In this document: positions 16,692 to 26,329 of the stretch, in pieces | How the letters are laid out: each line of letters opens with the position of its first letter | Position numbering within the stretch: the stretch's first letter is position 1 | Source of the DNA: Streptomyces sp. NBC_01497 | GTDB lineage: Bacteria > Actinomycetota > Actinomycetes > Streptomycetales > Streptomycetaceae | Direction of reading: 5' to 3' | DNA: 64,000 nucleotides | Assembly: GCF_036250695.1 (NCBI RefSeq) | Contig: NZ_CP109427.1 | Span: 3,224,001-3,288,000 of the forward strand | Notes under the pieces: model-generated | What the model was told of the DNA's origin: nothing | The model's database searches: none | The model's input: the letters and a program-made list of their open reading frames with translations, nothing else | Position numbers and translations under genes: made by a program

Positions 16692-17612
16692 CTAGCAGCA
16701 GCCGGACATCCCCGCCCCGCCCGGCAGGGTCCGCTTGTTGCGGGCCTCCTTGTTGCGGGCGGCCAGTTGGTCGTCCGCCGGGTAGCCGACCTCCTCCAGC
16801 GTCAGGCCGTGCGGCCGTACGACATGCACCGCCGAGTCCCGCACACCCGCCGCCAGCACCTTCCCGGGCCACTCCGCGTCGCGGTGCCCGTCGCCGACGA
16901 AGAGCAGCGCGCCCACCAGCGACCGCACCATGTTGTGGCAGAACGCGTCGGCACGCACCGTCGCCGTGACGATCCCGTCGTCGCCGCGCACCCAGTCGAG
17001 CCGCTGCAAGGTACGGATCGTGGTCGCGCCCTCGCGGCGCTTGCAGTACGCCGCGAAGTCGTGCTCGCCGACGAGCCGCGCGGACGCCGCGTTCATCGCG
17101 GCGACGTCCAAGTCCCAGTCGTGCCAGAGCACGTGACCCCGCAGCAACGGGTCGACGCCGCCCGGGTGGTCGGTGACCCGGTAGGCGTAGCGCCGCCACA
17201 CCGCCGAGAACCGCGCGTTGAAACCGGCCGGCGCGCGCTCCGCCCGCCACACCCGTACGTCGTGCGGCAGCCGCCCCGCGAGGCGCCGCAGCAGCTTGTC
17301 CTCGTGCACCGCCCACACCGCGTCGGGCAGGTCGACATGCGCGACCTGGCCGCGCGCGTGCACGCCCGAGTCCGTACGGCCCGCGACCGTCAGTTCGTAC
17401 ATGGTGGCCGAGCGCGTGACCGTGCGCAGCGCGTCCTCGATCTCGCCCTGCACGGTACGGCGCCCGGGCTGCTTCGCCCAGCCGGAGAATCCGGCCCCGT
17501 CGTACGACAGGTCGAACCGCACCCGTACGAAGCCGGGCGCCGGGCCCTCGCCCTCGCCGCTGTCCGTCCCGGCCGGTCCCCGGCCTCCTCGTGCCTCGCC
17601 ACTCACACTCAC
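16692..17612 (-). CDS. truA: tRNA pseudouridine(38-40) synthase TruA
   Basis: 306 residues, longer than the ~270 typical of bacteria because of a 28-residue Gly/Glu-rich N-terminal lead and a short Cys-ending tail. The catalytic Asp lies in [41 protein letters not shown] and [14 protein letters not shown] are the other family blocks. It converts U38-U40 in tRNA anticodon arms to pseudouridine. TruA usually follows rplQ in actinobacteria; here galU, on the opposite strand, separates the two. Transcription is leftward, away from galU, with a ~100-base shared promoter gap. Confidence 0.95.
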   Translation of the reverse strand: MSVSGEARGGRGPAGTDSGEGEGPAPGFVRVRFDLSYDGAGFSGWAKQPGRRTVQGEIEDALRTVTRSATMYELTVAGRTDSGVHARGQVAHVDLPDAVWAVHEDKLLRRLAGRLPHDVRVWRAERAPAGFNARFSAVWRRYAYRVTDHPGGVDPLLRGHVLWHDWDLDVAAMNAASARLVGEHDFAAYCKRREGATTIRTLQRLDWVRGDDGIVTATVRADAFCHNMVRSLVGALLFVGDGHRDAEWPGKVLAAGVRDSAVHVVRPHGLTLEEVGYPADDQLAARNKEARNKRTLPGGAGMSGCC

Positions 17613-17716
17613 CGCTCCATCCTCCCAGGCCCGTGCCGCGTCCCGGCAGCCGGAGCAGGTAGCGTCTGCGTCAACACGACGCCCGCACGTAGCACCCGGA
17701 GAGGGACGACGATCCC

Positions 17717-18622
17717 ATGGCGACGACCATCCGCAAGGCTGTGATCCCCGCGGCGGGACTCGGGTCCCGGCTGCTGCCGCTGACGAAGGCCATCCCGAAG
17801 GAAATGCTGCCGGTCGGCGACAAGCCGGTCATCGAGCACACCGTGCGGGAACTGGTGGCGTCGGGGATCACCGACATCACGATCGTCGTCTCGGGCGGCA
17901 AGAACCTCATCCAGGACCACTTCCGCCCGAACCCCGCCCTCGTCGCGCAGCTGCGCGCCGACGGCAAGAGCGCCTACGCGGACGCCGTCGAGGAGGTCGG
18001 CGAACTGTCGCGGCTCGGTCACATCACGTACCTCGACCAGCACGGTCCGTACGGCAACGGCACCCCGGTCCTCAACGCGGCCCGCAACTTCGGCGACGAG
18101 CCGATGCTCGTCCTGTGGCCCGACGACGTCTTCGTCGCCGAGGTCCCGCGCGCGCAGCAGCTCGTCCGCGCGTACGAGGCGACGAGCAGCCCGGTCCTCG
18201 CCCTGCTGCCGATGCTCCCGGCCGAGTCGGAGCGCTACGGCGTCCCGGTGGTCAAGGAGGACCTGGGCGACGGCCAGCTGCGCATCACCGGCCTGGTGGA
18301 GAAGCCGGCCCCCCAGGACGCCCCGTCCGCGTTCGCCGCGATCGGCGGTTACGTGATCACGCCGGGCATCGTCGACGAACTGCGCGAGCAGACGAAGCGC
18401 TGGTACGAGCGCCGCGAGGGCGAGATCTACCTGACGGACGCGATCAACGCGTACGCGTCGAGCCGGGCGGTCTACGGGCAGGTCATCCAGGGCAGCTGGT
18501 ACGACACCGGCAACCCGGCGGACTACCTGGTCGCCCAGTTCGCCTCGGCGCTCTCCCACCCGGAGTACGGGCCCCTGCTGCGCGGCATGACGCGTGAGCT
18601 GGAGGGCCCGGCGGGCACCTGA
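17717..18622 (+). CDS. galU: UTP-glucose-1-phosphate uridylyltransferase
   Basis: 301 residues, the normal GalU length. [20 protein letters not shown] is the nucleotidyltransferase signature (GxGxR and the Lys of PKEMLP). WPDDVFV carries the metal-binding Asp pair, and ITGLVEKP and [12 protein letters not shown] bind the sugar phosphate. It makes UDP-glucose for cell-wall, glycolipid and trehalose synthesis. AGAGGGACGACGATCCC precedes the ATG. It is divergent from truA and convergent with rplQ, with a strong shared terminator. Its place between rplQ and truA is unusual: in other actinobacteria these two are adjacent. Confidence 0.95.
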   Translation: MATTIRKAVIPAAGLGSRLLPLTKAIPKEMLPVGDKPVIEHTVRELVASGITDITIVVSGGKNLIQDHFRPNPALVAQLRADGKSAYADAVEEVGELSRLGHITYLDQHGPYGNGTPVLNAARNFGDEPMLVLWPDDVFVAEVPRAQQLVRAYEATSSPVLALLPMLPAESERYGVPVVKEDLGDGQLRITGLVEKPAPQDAPSAFAAIGGYVITPGIVDELREQTKRWYERREGEIYLTDAINAYASSRAVYGQVIQGSWYDTGNPADYLVAQFASALSHPEYGPLLRGMTRELEGPAGT

Positions 18623-18761
18623 CCGGGCACCGCCCCCACCGCCGGGCTCCCGCCGGGACCCACACGGATCCCGGACTCCGGCCGGGGCCCCCACGGGTCC
18701 CGTACGCGTGGGCCCCGCGCACGTATCCGGTCCCGCTCGGCGACCCCCCGCACGCGAAAGA

Positions 18762-18809
18762 CCCGCACCCCGCTCCCCCGGTACGAAAACCCGGGGAACG
18801 GGGTGCGGG
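18762..18809. terminator. bidirectional terminator between galU and rplQ
   Basis: A long GC stem: CCCGCACCCCG pairs with CGGGGTGCGGG, extended inward by CCCCCGG/CCGGGG with one mismatch, around a TACGAAAAC loop. It sits between two convergent genes and should end both galU and the whole ribosomal superoperon. No U-tract is present on either strand. Confidence 0.85.
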
Positions 18810-18864
18810 CCTGAAGCCTTCGGAACACGCGTCCCGGCCGGTGCGGCCGGCACGCGCCGTCTGA

Positions 18865-19383
18865 CTACTTCGAGTCGTCCGTGCCCTCGGCAGGCTTGGC
18901 GTCCTCGACCGGAGCCGCGTCCTCGACCGTCTCGGTCTCGACGGCGGCGTCCTGCTTCTGGGCGTCTTCCTTGACCGCGCGCTTCGTCGCGGCCTCGGCC
19001 TCACCGGTGGCAGCCTGCGCCACGGTCAGGGCCTCCACCAGCTCGATGACCGCCATGGGCGCGTTGTCGCCCCGACGGCTGCCGATCTTGGTGATACGGG
19101 TGTAGCCACCCGGACGGTTCTCGTACCGCGGGCCGATCTCGGTGAACAGCGTGTGGACGATGCTCTTGTCCGTGATCGTGCGCAGCACCAGGCGACGGTT
19201 GTGGATGTCGCCCTTCTTCGCCTTGGTGATCAGGCGCTCGGCGACCGGACGCAGGCGGCGGGCCTTCGCCTCGGTCGTCTTGATACGGCCGTGCTCGAAC
19301 AGCGCCTTCGCGAGGTTCGCGAGGAGCAGCTTCTCGTGCGCGGCACTGCCGCCCAGTCGGGCACCCTTGGTGGGCCTCGGCAT
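18865..19383 (-). CDS. rplQ: 50S ribosomal protein L17
   Basis: 172 residues. The first ~118 are the conserved L17 core ([47 protein letters not shown]). The last ~50 are an Ala/Glu/Asp/Lys-rich acidic tail (roughly residues 122-172), a known actinobacterial extension absent from E. coli L17. It is the last gene of the leftward superoperon, 134 bases after rpoA; that gap contains a 16-bp hairpin. Confidence 0.97.
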   Translation of the reverse strand: MPRPTKGARLGGSAAHEKLLLANLAKALFEHGRIKTTEAKARRLRPVAERLITKAKKGDIHNRRLVLRTITDKSIVHTLFTEIGPRYENRPGGYTRITKIGSRRGDNAPMAVIELVEALTVAQAATGEAEAATKRAVKEDAQKQDAAVETETVEDAAPVEDAKPAEGTDDSK

Positions 19384-19474
19384 GGTGGTTCTCCTTCATG
19401 TCTGCATCGGCCGTGTCAGGTACCGGTGTCAGGTCCGGCGAGCGGTCGCCCGCCGGAGGCTTGTCGCGAGCACA

Positions 19475-19511
19475 GAGGTGCCGCGCGGCCACCCGGGCCG
19501 CGCGGCACCTC
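19475..19511 (-). terminator. perfect 16-bp hairpin between rpoA and rplQ
   Basis: GAGGTGCCGCGCGGCC (19475-19490) pairs perfectly with 19496-19511 around a five-base loop, starting only seven bases after the rpoA stop. It has no U-tract and the operon continues into rplQ, so it may attenuate, mark an RNA-processing site, or protect the rpoA 3' end. Function is inferred from structure only. Confidence 0.65.
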
Positions 19512-19517
19512 ACGCAC

Positions 19518-20540
19518 TCAGTACTGCTCGGTCTCCACGAAGCCGGCGTCCGCGTCGTCGTCGGCGCCGAAGGCGTCGGCGGCGGCGGTCGGGTCGAATC
19601 CGGGCGGGCTGTCCTTGAGCGCGAGGCCCATGCCCGCCAGCTTGGCCTTGACCTCGTCGATCGACTTCGCACCGAAGTTGCGGATGTCGAGCAGGTCGGC
19701 CTCGGAGCGGGCGACGAGCTCGCCCACCGAGTGGATGCCTTCGCGCTTGAGGCAGTTGTACGACCGAACGGTGAGCTCCAGCTCCTCGATCGGCAGGGCG
19801 AGATCGGCGGCGAGCGCCGCGTCCGTCGGCGACGGGCCCATGTCGATGCCCTCGGCGTCGATGTTGAGCTCGCGCGCCAGGCCGAACAGCTCGACCAGCG
19901 TCTTGCCCGCGGACGCCATGGCGTCACGGGGGCGCATGGCCTGCTTGGTCTCGACGTCGACGATCAGCTTGTCGAAGTCGGTGCGCTGCTCGACACGGGT
20001 CGCCTCGACCTTGTACGTGACCTTCAGCACGGGCGAGTAGATGGAGTCGACCGGGATACGGCCGATCTCCTGGCCCACCTGCTTGTTCTGGACGGCGGAG
20101 ACGTAACCGCGACCGCGCTCGACGGTCAGCTCCATCTCCAGCTTGCCCTTGGCGTTCAGCGTGGCGAGCACCAGGTCGGGGTTGTGCACCTCGACACCGG
20201 CCGGCGGCGCGATGTCCGCGGCGGTGACCAGGCCGGGACCCTGCTTGCGCAGGTACATCACGACCGGCTCGTCGTGCTCCGAGGAGACGACGAGCTGCTT
20301 GATGTTGAGGATGAGGTCGGTCACGTCCTCCTTGACGCCCGGCACGGTGGTGAACTCGTGCAGGACCCCGTCGACCCGGATGCTGGTGACAGCGGCACCG
20401 GGGATCGAGGAGAGGAGGGTGCGACGCAGGGAGTTGCCGAGGGTGTAGCCGAAGCCCGGCTCCAGCGGCTCGATGATGAACCGCGAGCGGTATTCGTCGA
20501 CGACCTCTTCGGTCAGCGACGGACGCTGAGCGATAAGCAT
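19518..20540 (-). CDS. rpoA: DNA-directed RNA polymerase alpha subunit
   Basis: 340 residues, the normal actinobacterial length. The N-terminal assembly domain ([20 protein letters not shown]) is followed by a linker near residue 235 and the C-terminal DNA/activator-binding domain ([20 protein letters not shown] and [19 protein letters not shown]). An acidic ~30-residue tail ends in EQY. The dimer nucleates beta and beta' assembly. The 125-base gap upstream holds a large hairpin. In the superoperon it follows rpsK and precedes rplQ, as in nearly all bacteria. Confidence 0.98.
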   Translation of the reverse strand: MLIAQRPSLTEEVVDEYRSRFIIEPLEPGFGYTLGNSLRRTLLSSIPGAAVTSIRVDGVLHEFTTVPGVKEDVTDLILNIKQLVVSSEHDEPVVMYLRKQGPGLVTAADIAPPAGVEVHNPDLVLATLNAKGKLEMELTVERGRGYVSAVQNKQVGQEIGRIPVDSIYSPVLKVTYKVEATRVEQRTDFDKLIVDVETKQAMRPRDAMASAGKTLVELFGLARELNIDAEGIDMGPSPTDAALAADLALPIEELELTVRSYNCLKREGIHSVGELVARSEADLLDIRNFGAKSIDEVKAKLAGMGLALKDSPPGFDPTAAADAFGADDDADAGFVETEQY

Positions 20541-20595
20541 GAATGTGTCCTTCTGTTGGGGGCGCCCGCTATTTGACGCCCTTCAGTACTACAAG

Positions 20596-20643
20596 GGTAC
20601 GGGCGACCCGACGCGAACGGATTCGCGTCGTGCCGCCCGTACC
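20596..20643 (-). terminator. 48-base two-tier hairpin between rpsK and rpoA
   Basis: The outer stem GGTACGGGCG pairs with CGCCCGTACC. After a symmetric three-base internal loop, the inner stem CGACGCGAA pairs with TTCGCGTCG around a four-base loop, giving 19 perfect pairs in all. It lies 56 bases before the rpoA start. It is too stable to be chance and could set the rpoA to ribosomal-protein ratio by attenuation or RNase cleavage (inference). Confidence 0.65.
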
Positions 20644-20665
20644 TCAGCAGGTGCTGGTGTCTGCC

Positions 20666-21070
20666 TCAGACGCGGCGGCGCTTGGGCGGACGGCAACCGT
20701 TGTGCGGGGTCGGCGTCACGTCCTGGATCGAACCCACCTCCAGGCCGGTGGCCTGGAGGGAGCGGATCGCGGTCTCACGGCCGGAGCCGGGACCCTTGAC
20801 GAAGACGTCCACCTTGCGCATGCCGTGCTCCTGCGCGCGGCGGGCGGCCGACTCGGCTGCCATCTGCGCGGCGAAGGGGGTCGACTTGCGCGAGCCCTTG
20901 AAGCCGACGTGCCCGGCGGAGGCCCAGGAGATCACGTTGCCCGAGGGGTCCGTGATCGAGACGATCGTGTTGTTGAACGTGCTCTTGATGTGCGCGTGGC
21001 CGTGAGCGACGTTCTTCTTTTCCTTGCGGCGCACCTTCTTGGCAGCGCCCTGACGTCCCTTAGGGGGCAT
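20666..21070 (-). CDS. rpsK: 30S ribosomal protein S11
   Basis: 134 residues. Starts [20 protein letters not shown], the basic head of actinobacterial S11, then the conserved core [18 protein letters not shown] and [12 protein letters not shown] and the C-terminal [18 protein letters not shown]. It lies in the 30S platform near the mRNA exit. An 79-base gap separates it from rpsM upstream. Confidence 0.98.
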   Translation of the reverse strand: MPPKGRQGAAKKVRRKEKKNVAHGHAHIKSTFNNTIVSITDPSGNVISWASAGHVGFKGSRKSTPFAAQMAAESAARRAQEHGMRKVDVFVKGPGSGRETAIRSLQATGLEVGSIQDVTPTPHNGCRPPKRRRV

Positions 21071-21149
21071 GTCGGGTTATCTCCTACGGAGAAGAGGTGG
21101 TCGGTCCTACAGCGAAGACCGCTGGTGAAGCGTGATGTCCTGCTGCGGA

Positions 21150-21530
21150 CTACTTCTTGCCCGGCTTCTTCTTGCCGGCGATCGCGCGACGCGGGCCCTT
21201 GCGGGTACGCGCGTTGGTGCTCGTGCGCTGACCGTGCACGGGCAGGCCGCGACGGTGACGCAGACCCTGGTAGCAGCCGATCTCGACCTTGCGGCGGATG
21301 TCGGCGGCGATCTCGCGACGGAGGTCACCCTCGGTCTTGAGGTTCGCGTCCACGTATTCGCGGATCTTCACGAGGTCTTCCTCGGGAAGGTCGCGGACGC
21401 GGGTGTCAGGGTTGACACCGGTGGCAGCGAGCGCCTCCTGGGACCGGGTGCGCCCGATACCGAAGACGTAGGTGAGGGCGACCTCAACGCGCTTTTCGCG
21501 CGGAAGGTCAACGCCTGCGAGGCGTGCCAT
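21150..21530 (-). CDS. rpsM: 30S ribosomal protein S13
   Basis: 126 residues: helix-hairpin-helix [20 protein letters not shown], the RLRxRxGLPVxGQRTxxNARTRKG core (here [20 protein letters not shown]) and a Lys-rich tail. It contacts the 50S head bridge and P-site tRNA. The 173-base gap between rpmJ and rpsM is wide for this operon and contains small GC hairpins (GGGTGCTGACACCC near 21619) and the palindrome GGGCGATCGCCC just after rpmJ, so a secondary promoter or processing site is likely there. Confidence 0.98.
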   Translation of the reverse strand: MARLAGVDLPREKRVEVALTYVFGIGRTRSQEALAATGVNPDTRVRDLPEEDLVKIREYVDANLKTEGDLRREIAADIRRKVEIGCYQGLRHRRGLPVHGQRTSTNARTRKGPRRAIAGKKKPGKK

Positions 21531-21703
21531 TCATGGCTCCTGGTGGATTCGGAGGTCTGCCGCAGCGCCGTCCCGGATGGCGTCCGGGTCCCCGGCCTCC
21601 ACCGGGGGTGTCAGCACCCGCTGGGGGCGCTGTGTGCTGCGTCGTTACGTGTGCTCGCGTCGCGCGAAGAGTTACGAGAAGTGCTACGGGGCGATCGCCC
21701 GCG

Positions 21704-21817
21704 TCAGCCCTGGCGCTGCTTGTGGCGCAGGTTGTCGCAGATGACCATGACCCGGCCGTGACGGCGGATCACCTTGCACTTGTCGCAGATCTTCTTGACG
21801 CTCGGCTTGACCTTCAT
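21704..21817 (-). CDS. rpmJ: 50S ribosomal protein L36 (zinc-ribbon form)
   Basis: 37 residues, full length: [20 protein letters not shown] followed by [17 protein letters not shown]. Cys11, Cys14, Cys27 and His32 form the complete zinc-binding set (C+ form). Actinobacteria can also carry a zinc-free paralogue used under zinc starvation; that copy is not in this window. Start ATG 21815-21817; infA lies 55 bases upstream. Confidence 0.97.
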   Translation of the reverse strand: MKVKPSVKKICDKCKVIRRHGRVMVICDNLRHKQRQG

Positions 21818-21872
21818 GGGATTGAGGTTCTCCGGGTCAGTGCGGAGGCCCCGTGACGGGACCCCGCAAGAT

Positions 21873-22094
21873 CTACTTGTATCGGTAGACGATCCGACCG
21901 CGCGTGAGGTCGTACGGGGACAGCTCCACGACGACCCGGTCATCCGGGAGAATACGGATGTAGTGCATCCGCATCTTGCCGCTGATGTGCGCGAGGACTT
22001 TGTGACCGTTCTGGAGCTCCACCCTGAACATAGCGTTCGGGAGAGACTCGATCACGGTGCCCTCAATTTCGATGGCACCTTGCTTCTTGGCCAC
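21873..22094 (-). CDS. infA: translation initiation factor IF-1
   Basis: 73 residues, GTG start, single S1-like OB fold: [20 protein letters not shown], then [20 protein letters not shown] and [17 protein letters not shown]. It occludes the ribosomal A site during initiation. It is the first gene after a ~400-base gap, so infA-rpmJ-rpsM-rpsK-rpoA-rplQ may form a separately started unit. Confidence 0.97.
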   Translation of the reverse strand: MAKKQGAIEIEGTVIESLPNAMFRVELQNGHKVLAHISGKMRMHYIRILPDDRVVVELSPYDLTRGRIVYRYK

Positions 22095-22169
22095 GCTTCG
22101 CCCTTCGAATCGGCTACCTTGATCGATTCCGGCCTCCGTGTGGGGACACACGGGTGCACCAGATCCGAC

Positions 22170-22210
22170 GCGTCAGTCTACGGCAGCACCCCTGAAAAGA
22201 CGAATCCGTC
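22170..22210 (-). promoter_or_regulatory. candidate promoter for infA and downstream genes
   Basis: On the minus strand a TAGACT -10-like hexamer lies at 22175-22180, about 80 bases before the infA start. The best -35 at 17-18 bases spacing (TCGTCT or TTCGTC) is weak; a better TTGACG lies too far upstream (26-base spacing). The rest of the 22095-22499 gap is GC-rich with no gene. Confidence 0.35.
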
Positions 22211-22499
22211 AAGTTTGCCCACTCGGGAAGATCCCTAAGCAAGCCTTGACGCCCCGCGCGCCCGCGACCACGCCTCCCGGCGTCGCCGCCGCGCGCCGGG
22301 CCGGGCCGCGCACCCCCACCCGGGCCGTGCTCCCCCCCGGGCCCCGCAGCGGCCGACAGGGGCAGGCCCGCTCGGTCTTCGGCCCGATCGCCCGGCTCGG
22401 TCTCAGGCCCCCGCCCGTGCCCGTGCCCGAGCTCAGGCACCGGCACCCGGCTCCGACCGCCGGCTCAGAGGGCCAGGGGATCCGGCCCCGCCGTCGGAC

Positions 22500-23339
22500 T
22501 CAGACGGCCAGGGGATCCGGCGCCGCCGTCACGCCCAGCTCCGCGAGCTTCGCCCGTCCGCCGTCGACCGCCGTGAGGACCAGCGGGCCCTCCTCGGTCA
22601 GGGCGATCGAGTGCTCCCAGTGGGAGGACCACGTGTGGTCGAGGGTGACCACGGTCCACTCGTCGGGCATGACCTCGGTGTGCGGGGTGCCGAGCGAGAC
22701 CATCGGCTCGATGGCGAGGCAGAAGCCGGGCACCAGCTTCGGGCCCTTGCCGCGCTTGCCGGCCACGTAGTTCAGCAGGTGCGGGTCCATGTGCATGGCG
22801 GTGCCGATGCCGTGGCCCCCGTAGTCCTCGATGATCCCGTACTTCCCGCCGCCGGGCTTCGGCTGCCGGCGGATGTACGTCTCGATCGCGCGGGACACGT
22901 CGATCAGCCGGTTGCCGCTCCGCATGGCCGCGATGCCGGCCCACATGGACTCCTCGGTGACCCGGGAGAGCTCGATGAGCTCCGGGGAGTGCCCGGTGCC
23001 GATGAACGCGGTGTACGCGGCGTCCCCGTGCCAGCCGTCCACGATGGCGCCGGCGTCCACGGAGAGGATGTCGCCGTCCTTGAGGACCGTCTTGTCGTCG
23101 GGGATGCCGTGGACCACGACGTCGTTGACCGACGTGCAGATCGTCGCGGGGAACCCGCCGTATCCGAGGAAGTTCGGCTTCGCGCCGTGCTCGGCGAGCA
23201 CCTTGCGGGCCACCTCGTCGAGATCCCTGGTGGTCGCTCCGGGCACGGCGGCCTCCGCCGTGGCCGCGTGGACCGCGGCGACGACCAGTCCCGCCTCACG
23301 CATCTTCGCGATCTGCTCGGGGTTCTTGATCTCCACCAT
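22500..23339 (-). CDS. map: type I methionine aminopeptidase
   Basis: 279 residues. The five metal ligands can be placed: Asp in LSVDAGAIVDG, Asp in WHGDAAYT, His in GGHGIGTAMH, Glu in FCLAIEPMVS and Glu in SHWEHSIAL. It removes the initiator Met from nascent proteins as they leave the ribosome. It follows adk, as in most Gram-positive spc operons, but a 12-bp hairpin separates them. Actinobacteria usually have a second map gene elsewhere. Confidence 0.96.
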   Translation of the reverse strand: MVEIKNPEQIAKMREAGLVVAAVHAATAEAAVPGATTRDLDEVARKVLAEHGAKPNFLGYGGFPATICTSVNDVVVHGIPDDKTVLKDGDILSVDAGAIVDGWHGDAAYTAFIGTGHSPELIELSRVTEESMWAGIAAMRSGNRLIDVSRAIETYIRRQPKPGGGKYGIIEDYGGHGIGTAMHMDPHLLNYVAGKRGKGPKLVPGFCLAIEPMVSLGTPHTEVMPDEWTVVTLDHTWSSHWEHSIALTEEGPLVLTAVDGGRAKLAELGVTAAPDPLAV

Positions 23340-23403
23340 GTCCGCTCCTGCGCCTTCCCACCGGAATCCGTACGTGCCGGTGTGTTGTCTGCTTCCAAAC
23401 GGT

Positions 23404-23436
23404 ACGGCCGTGGTGCCTCTCGGACACCACGGCCGT
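23404..23436 (-). terminator. 12-bp hairpin between adk and map
   Basis: ACGGCCGTGGTG (23404-23415) pairs perfectly with CACCACGGCCGT (23425-23436) around a nine-base loop, in the 154-base adk-map gap. No U-tract. It could end part of the spc transcript; map would then need its own promoter. Confidence 0.65.
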
Positions 23437-23493
23437 CACCTGTACCACGAGCCCCGGGCGAACCCGGTCGATCCTTCGGTCCGCGAGGGGCGG

Positions 23494-24153
23494 CTACGCC
23501 GCCGCGTCGCGCTTGAGCGCTTCCATCGCCCGCTCGGTCACGTCCGTGACCTTGCCGAGCGCGGAGATGGTGACCACGAGGCCCTGGCCCCGGTAGTGGT
23601 CGATGATCGGCTCGGTCTCACGGTGGTAGACCTCCAGCCGCTTGCGTACCGTCTCCTCGTCGTCGTCCGGGCGCTGGTACAGCTCGCCGCCGCAGACGTC
23701 GCAGACGCCCTCGGTCTTCGGCGGGTTGTAGGAGACGTGGAAGACATGGGCGCTGTCGTTACGGCAGATACGGCGGCCCGCGATCCGCTTGACGACCTCG
23801 TCCTCCGGGACCTCCAGGTCCAGGACGGCGTCCAGCGCCAGACCGTCGGCCCCGAGGGACGCGTCCAGGGCTTTCGCCTGGGTCACGTTGCGCGGGAAAC
23901 CGTCCAGCAGGAAACCGTTCACGGCGTCGGACTGGGTCATCCGGTCCCGCGCCATCCCGATCGTCACCTCGTCGGGCACCAATTCGCCACCGTCGATGAA
24001 CTGCTTCGCCTGCTTGCCGAGGGGCGTGCCCTGGCTGATGTTGGCGCGGAACAGGTCGCCGGTGGAGATGTGCGGGATCGACAGGTTCTTGGCAAGGTAC
24101 GCGGCCTGCGTACCCTTGCCCGCCCCGGGCGGCCCGACGAGGACGATTCGCAT
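23494..24153 (-). CDS. adk: adenylate kinase
   Basis: 219 residues, long-LID form. The P-loop GPPGAGKGTQ is at residues 7-16, GFLLDGFPRN and the NMP-binding STGDLFRA follow, and the LID is RRICRNDSAHVFHVSYNPPK with VCDVCGGELYQRPDD. The LID keeps three Cys plus Asp where some Gram-positive enzymes have four Cys. It interconverts AMP, ADP and ATP. Its ATG overlaps the secY stop by one base (TGATG), giving translational coupling. Confidence 0.97.
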   Translation of the reverse strand: MRIVLVGPPGAGKGTQAAYLAKNLSIPHISTGDLFRANISQGTPLGKQAKQFIDGGELVPDEVTIGMARDRMTQSDAVNGFLLDGFPRNVTQAKALDASLGADGLALDAVLDLEVPEDEVVKRIAGRRICRNDSAHVFHVSYNPPKTEGVCDVCGGELYQRPDDDEETVRKRLEVYHRETEPIIDHYRGQGLVVTISALGKVTDVTERAMEALKRDAAA

Positions 24154-25466
24154 CAGCGGAGGAACCCTTCGTAGTTGCGCTGCTGGAGCTGGCTCTCGAT
24201 CTGCTTCACGGTCTCCAGACCCACACCCACGATGATCAGGATGCTCGTGCCACCGATCGAGTTGCCCGCACCGCCATAACTCGCCAACGCCACTGTCGGC
24301 GCGAGTGCGATCAGCCCCAGGTACAGCGAACCCGGCCAAGTGATCCGGTTGAGCACGTAGCTCAGATACTCGGCGGTAGGCCGACCAGCCCGAATACCTG
24401 GGATGAAGCCACCATACTTCTTCATATTGTCGGCCACTTCCTCGGGGTTGAACGAGATCGCCACGTAGAAGAAGGCGAAGAACACGATCAACAGGAAGTA
24501 GGCCGCCACGTAGAACGGGTGGTCACCCTTGACGAAGTTGTCCTGGATCCACGTTTTCCAGCCGGACGTCGAACTGGAGAACTGCGCGATCAGGGCGGGG
24601 ATGTACAGCAGCGAAGAGGCGAAGATGACCGGGATCACACCGGCCTGGTTCACCTTGAGGGGGATGTACGTCGAGGTTCCGCCGTACGAACGGCGTCCGA
24701 TCATGCGTTTCGCGTACTGGACGGGAATGCGCCGTTGCGCCTGTTCGACGAAGACGACCAGACCCACCATCACGCAGGCGATGAGGATCACCCCGCCGAA
24801 GTTGATCCACCCGTCGGCCAGCGAGCCGCTCTCCTTGATGGACCACAGCGTGCCGGGGAAGCCCGACGCGATGGAGACGAACATCAGGATCGACATGCCG
24901 TTGCCGATGCCGCGGTCGGTGATGAGCTCACCGAGCCACATGACCATCGCGGTGCCCGACGTCATGGTGATGACCATCGTGATGGTGGTGAACAGCGAGT
25001 GGTTCGGGACGATGTCCGAGGCCACCGGGCAGCCTTGGAACAGTGCGCCGCTGCGGGCGGTCGCGACGAGGCCGGTCCCCTGGAGGATGGCCAGCGCGAC
25101 CGTCAGGTAGCGGGTGTACTGCGTGATCTTGGTCTGGCCGGACTGACCCTCCTTCTTGAGGGCCTCCAGCCGGGGGATCACGACAGTCAGCAGTTGGAGG
25201 ATGATGCTCGCTGTGATGTACGGCATGATGCCGAGCGCGAACAGGGTGATCTGGAGCAGCGCCCCGCCGCTGAACATGTTCACCAGGCCGAACAGACTGC
25301 TGTTGCCCTTCTGGGCAGCGCTGACGCACGTCTGCACGTTCTCGTAGCTCACCCCGGGGATCGGGATGTGAGCACCGAGCCGATACAGCACGATGATGCC
25401 CAGCGTGAAGAGCAGTTTCTTGCGCAGGTCGGGCGTCCTGAACGCCCGGGCGAACGCGGTGAGCAC
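24153..25466 (-). CDS. secY: preprotein translocase subunit SecY
   Basis: 437 residues with ten transmembrane segments. The plug region follows the first helix (IPIPGVSYENVQTC), SGGALLQITLFALGIMPYIT is the conserved second-helix block, and RRIPVQYAKRM and FIPGIRAGRPTAEYL are the cytosolic loops that bind SecA and ribosomes. It forms the Sec export channel. GTG start with AGGAGGCACC just upstream. The 223-base gap to rplO contains a hairpin, so secY may also have its own promoter. Confidence 0.98.
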   Translation of the reverse strand: MLTAFARAFRTPDLRKKLLFTLGIIVLYRLGAHIPIPGVSYENVQTCVSAAQKGNSSLFGLVNMFSGGALLQITLFALGIMPYITASIILQLLTVVIPRLEALKKEGQSGQTKITQYTRYLTVALAILQGTGLVATARSGALFQGCPVASDIVPNHSLFTTITMVITMTSGTAMVMWLGELITDRGIGNGMSILMFVSIASGFPGTLWSIKESGSLADGWINFGGVILIACVMVGLVVFVEQAQRRIPVQYAKRMIGRRSYGGTSTYIPLKVNQAGVIPVIFASSLLYIPALIAQFSSSTSGWKTWIQDNFVKGDHPFYVAAYFLLIVFFAFFYVAISFNPEEVADNMKKYGGFIPGIRAGRPTAEYLSYVLNRITWPGSLYLGLIALAPTVALASYGGAGNSIGGTSILIIVGVGLETVKQIESQLQQRNYEGFLR

Positions 25467-25625
25467 GGTGCCTCCTGCGACCCCCGCGCCAGTGCGTCAG
25501 AGGTGACGGTCTTGAGGATCAACGGATACGGGTGCCGGGACCGCCCCCTCTTACGGTCGGGGGACCCGGTGGGTGGAGCATCAATCCACGCCACCATACC
25601 GGCGGCAGTGGCTCCGGCGGAACGA

Positions 25626-25666
25626 CCAACCGGGGATACCCCTTTCACAGAGGCATCCCCGGTCGG
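25626..25666 (-). terminator. hairpin after rplO, before secY
   Basis: CCAACCGGGGAT (25626-25637) pairs with ATCCCCGGTCGG (25655-25666), 11 of 12 pairs, around a 17-base loop, just after the rplO stop. No U-tract. It may partly separate the ribosomal genes from secY-adk (inference). Confidence 0.55.
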
Positions 25667-25689
25667 ATGTTTCAGGCCATCTAGTTCGC

Positions 25690-26145
25690 TCAGGCGGACT
25701 CGGTGACGCTACCGCCGGCGGCGGTGATCTTCTCCTTGGCGGAGCCGGAGGCGGCGTCCACCGACACCGTCACCGCCACGGAGATCTCGCCCTGGCCAAG
25801 AACCTTGACCGGGCTGTTCTTGCGCACAGCGCCCTTGGCGACCAGGTCGGCAACGGTCACCTCGCCACCCTCCGGGTAGAGGGCGGAGAGCTTGTCCAGG
25901 TTGACCACCTGGTACTCGGTGCGGAACGGGTTCTTGAAGCCCCGCAGCTTCGGGAGCCTCATGTGGAGGGGCATCTGCCCGCCCTCGAAGTTCTCCGGAA
26001 CCTGGTAACGGGCCTTCGTACCCTTGGTGCCACGACCAGCGGTCTTACCCTTGGACGCCTCGCCACGACCCACACGGGTCTTGGCGGTCTTGGCGCCCGG
26101 GGCAGGACGGAGGTTGTGGACCTTCAGCGGCTTCTGCTCCGCCAT
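25690..26145 (-). CDS. rplO: 50S ribosomal protein L15
   Basis: 151 residues from the ATG at 26145. [20 protein letters not shown] is the glycine-rich RNA-binding head, followed by [20 protein letters not shown] and a compact C-terminal domain. It is one base from the end of rpmD, so probably coupled. It stabilises 23S rRNA domains II and V. Confidence 0.97.
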   Translation of the reverse strand: MAEQKPLKVHNLRPAPGAKTAKTRVGRGEASKGKTAGRGTKGTKARYQVPENFEGGQMPLHMRLPKLRGFKNPFRTEYQVVNLDKLSALYPEGGEVTVADLVAKGAVRKNSPVKVLGQGEISVAVTVSVDAASGSAKEKITAAGGSVTESA

Positions 26146-26146
26146 G

Positions 26147-26329
26147 TCAGTCGACCTCCTCAACCGTCACGAGGTGCCGCACGGTCTTCACCATGCCGCG
26201 GAACTCGGGGCGGTCCTCCTTGACGACGACGTCGTGCAGGCGCTTGAGCCCGAGCGAACGCAGCGTCTCGCGGTGGTTCTGCTTGCTGCCGATGTACGAC
26301 TTCGTCTGCGTGATCTTGAGGCGGGCCAT
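26147..26329 (-). CDS. rpmD: 50S ribosomal protein L30
   Basis: 60 residues, the full short bacterial form: [40 protein letters not shown] and [11 protein letters not shown]. Its start overlaps the rpsE stop (TAATG), and its stop is immediately before rplO, in line with strict coupling of the rpsE-rpmD-rplO trio. Confidence 0.97.
   Translation of the reverse strand: MARLKITQTKSYIGSKQNHRETLRSLGLKRLHDVVVKEDRPEFRGMVKTVRHLVTVEEVD

Noticed and set aside
22300..22499. Possible small gene downstream of map
   Set aside because: Only Pro/Arg-rich frames without ribosome site; treated as spacer.
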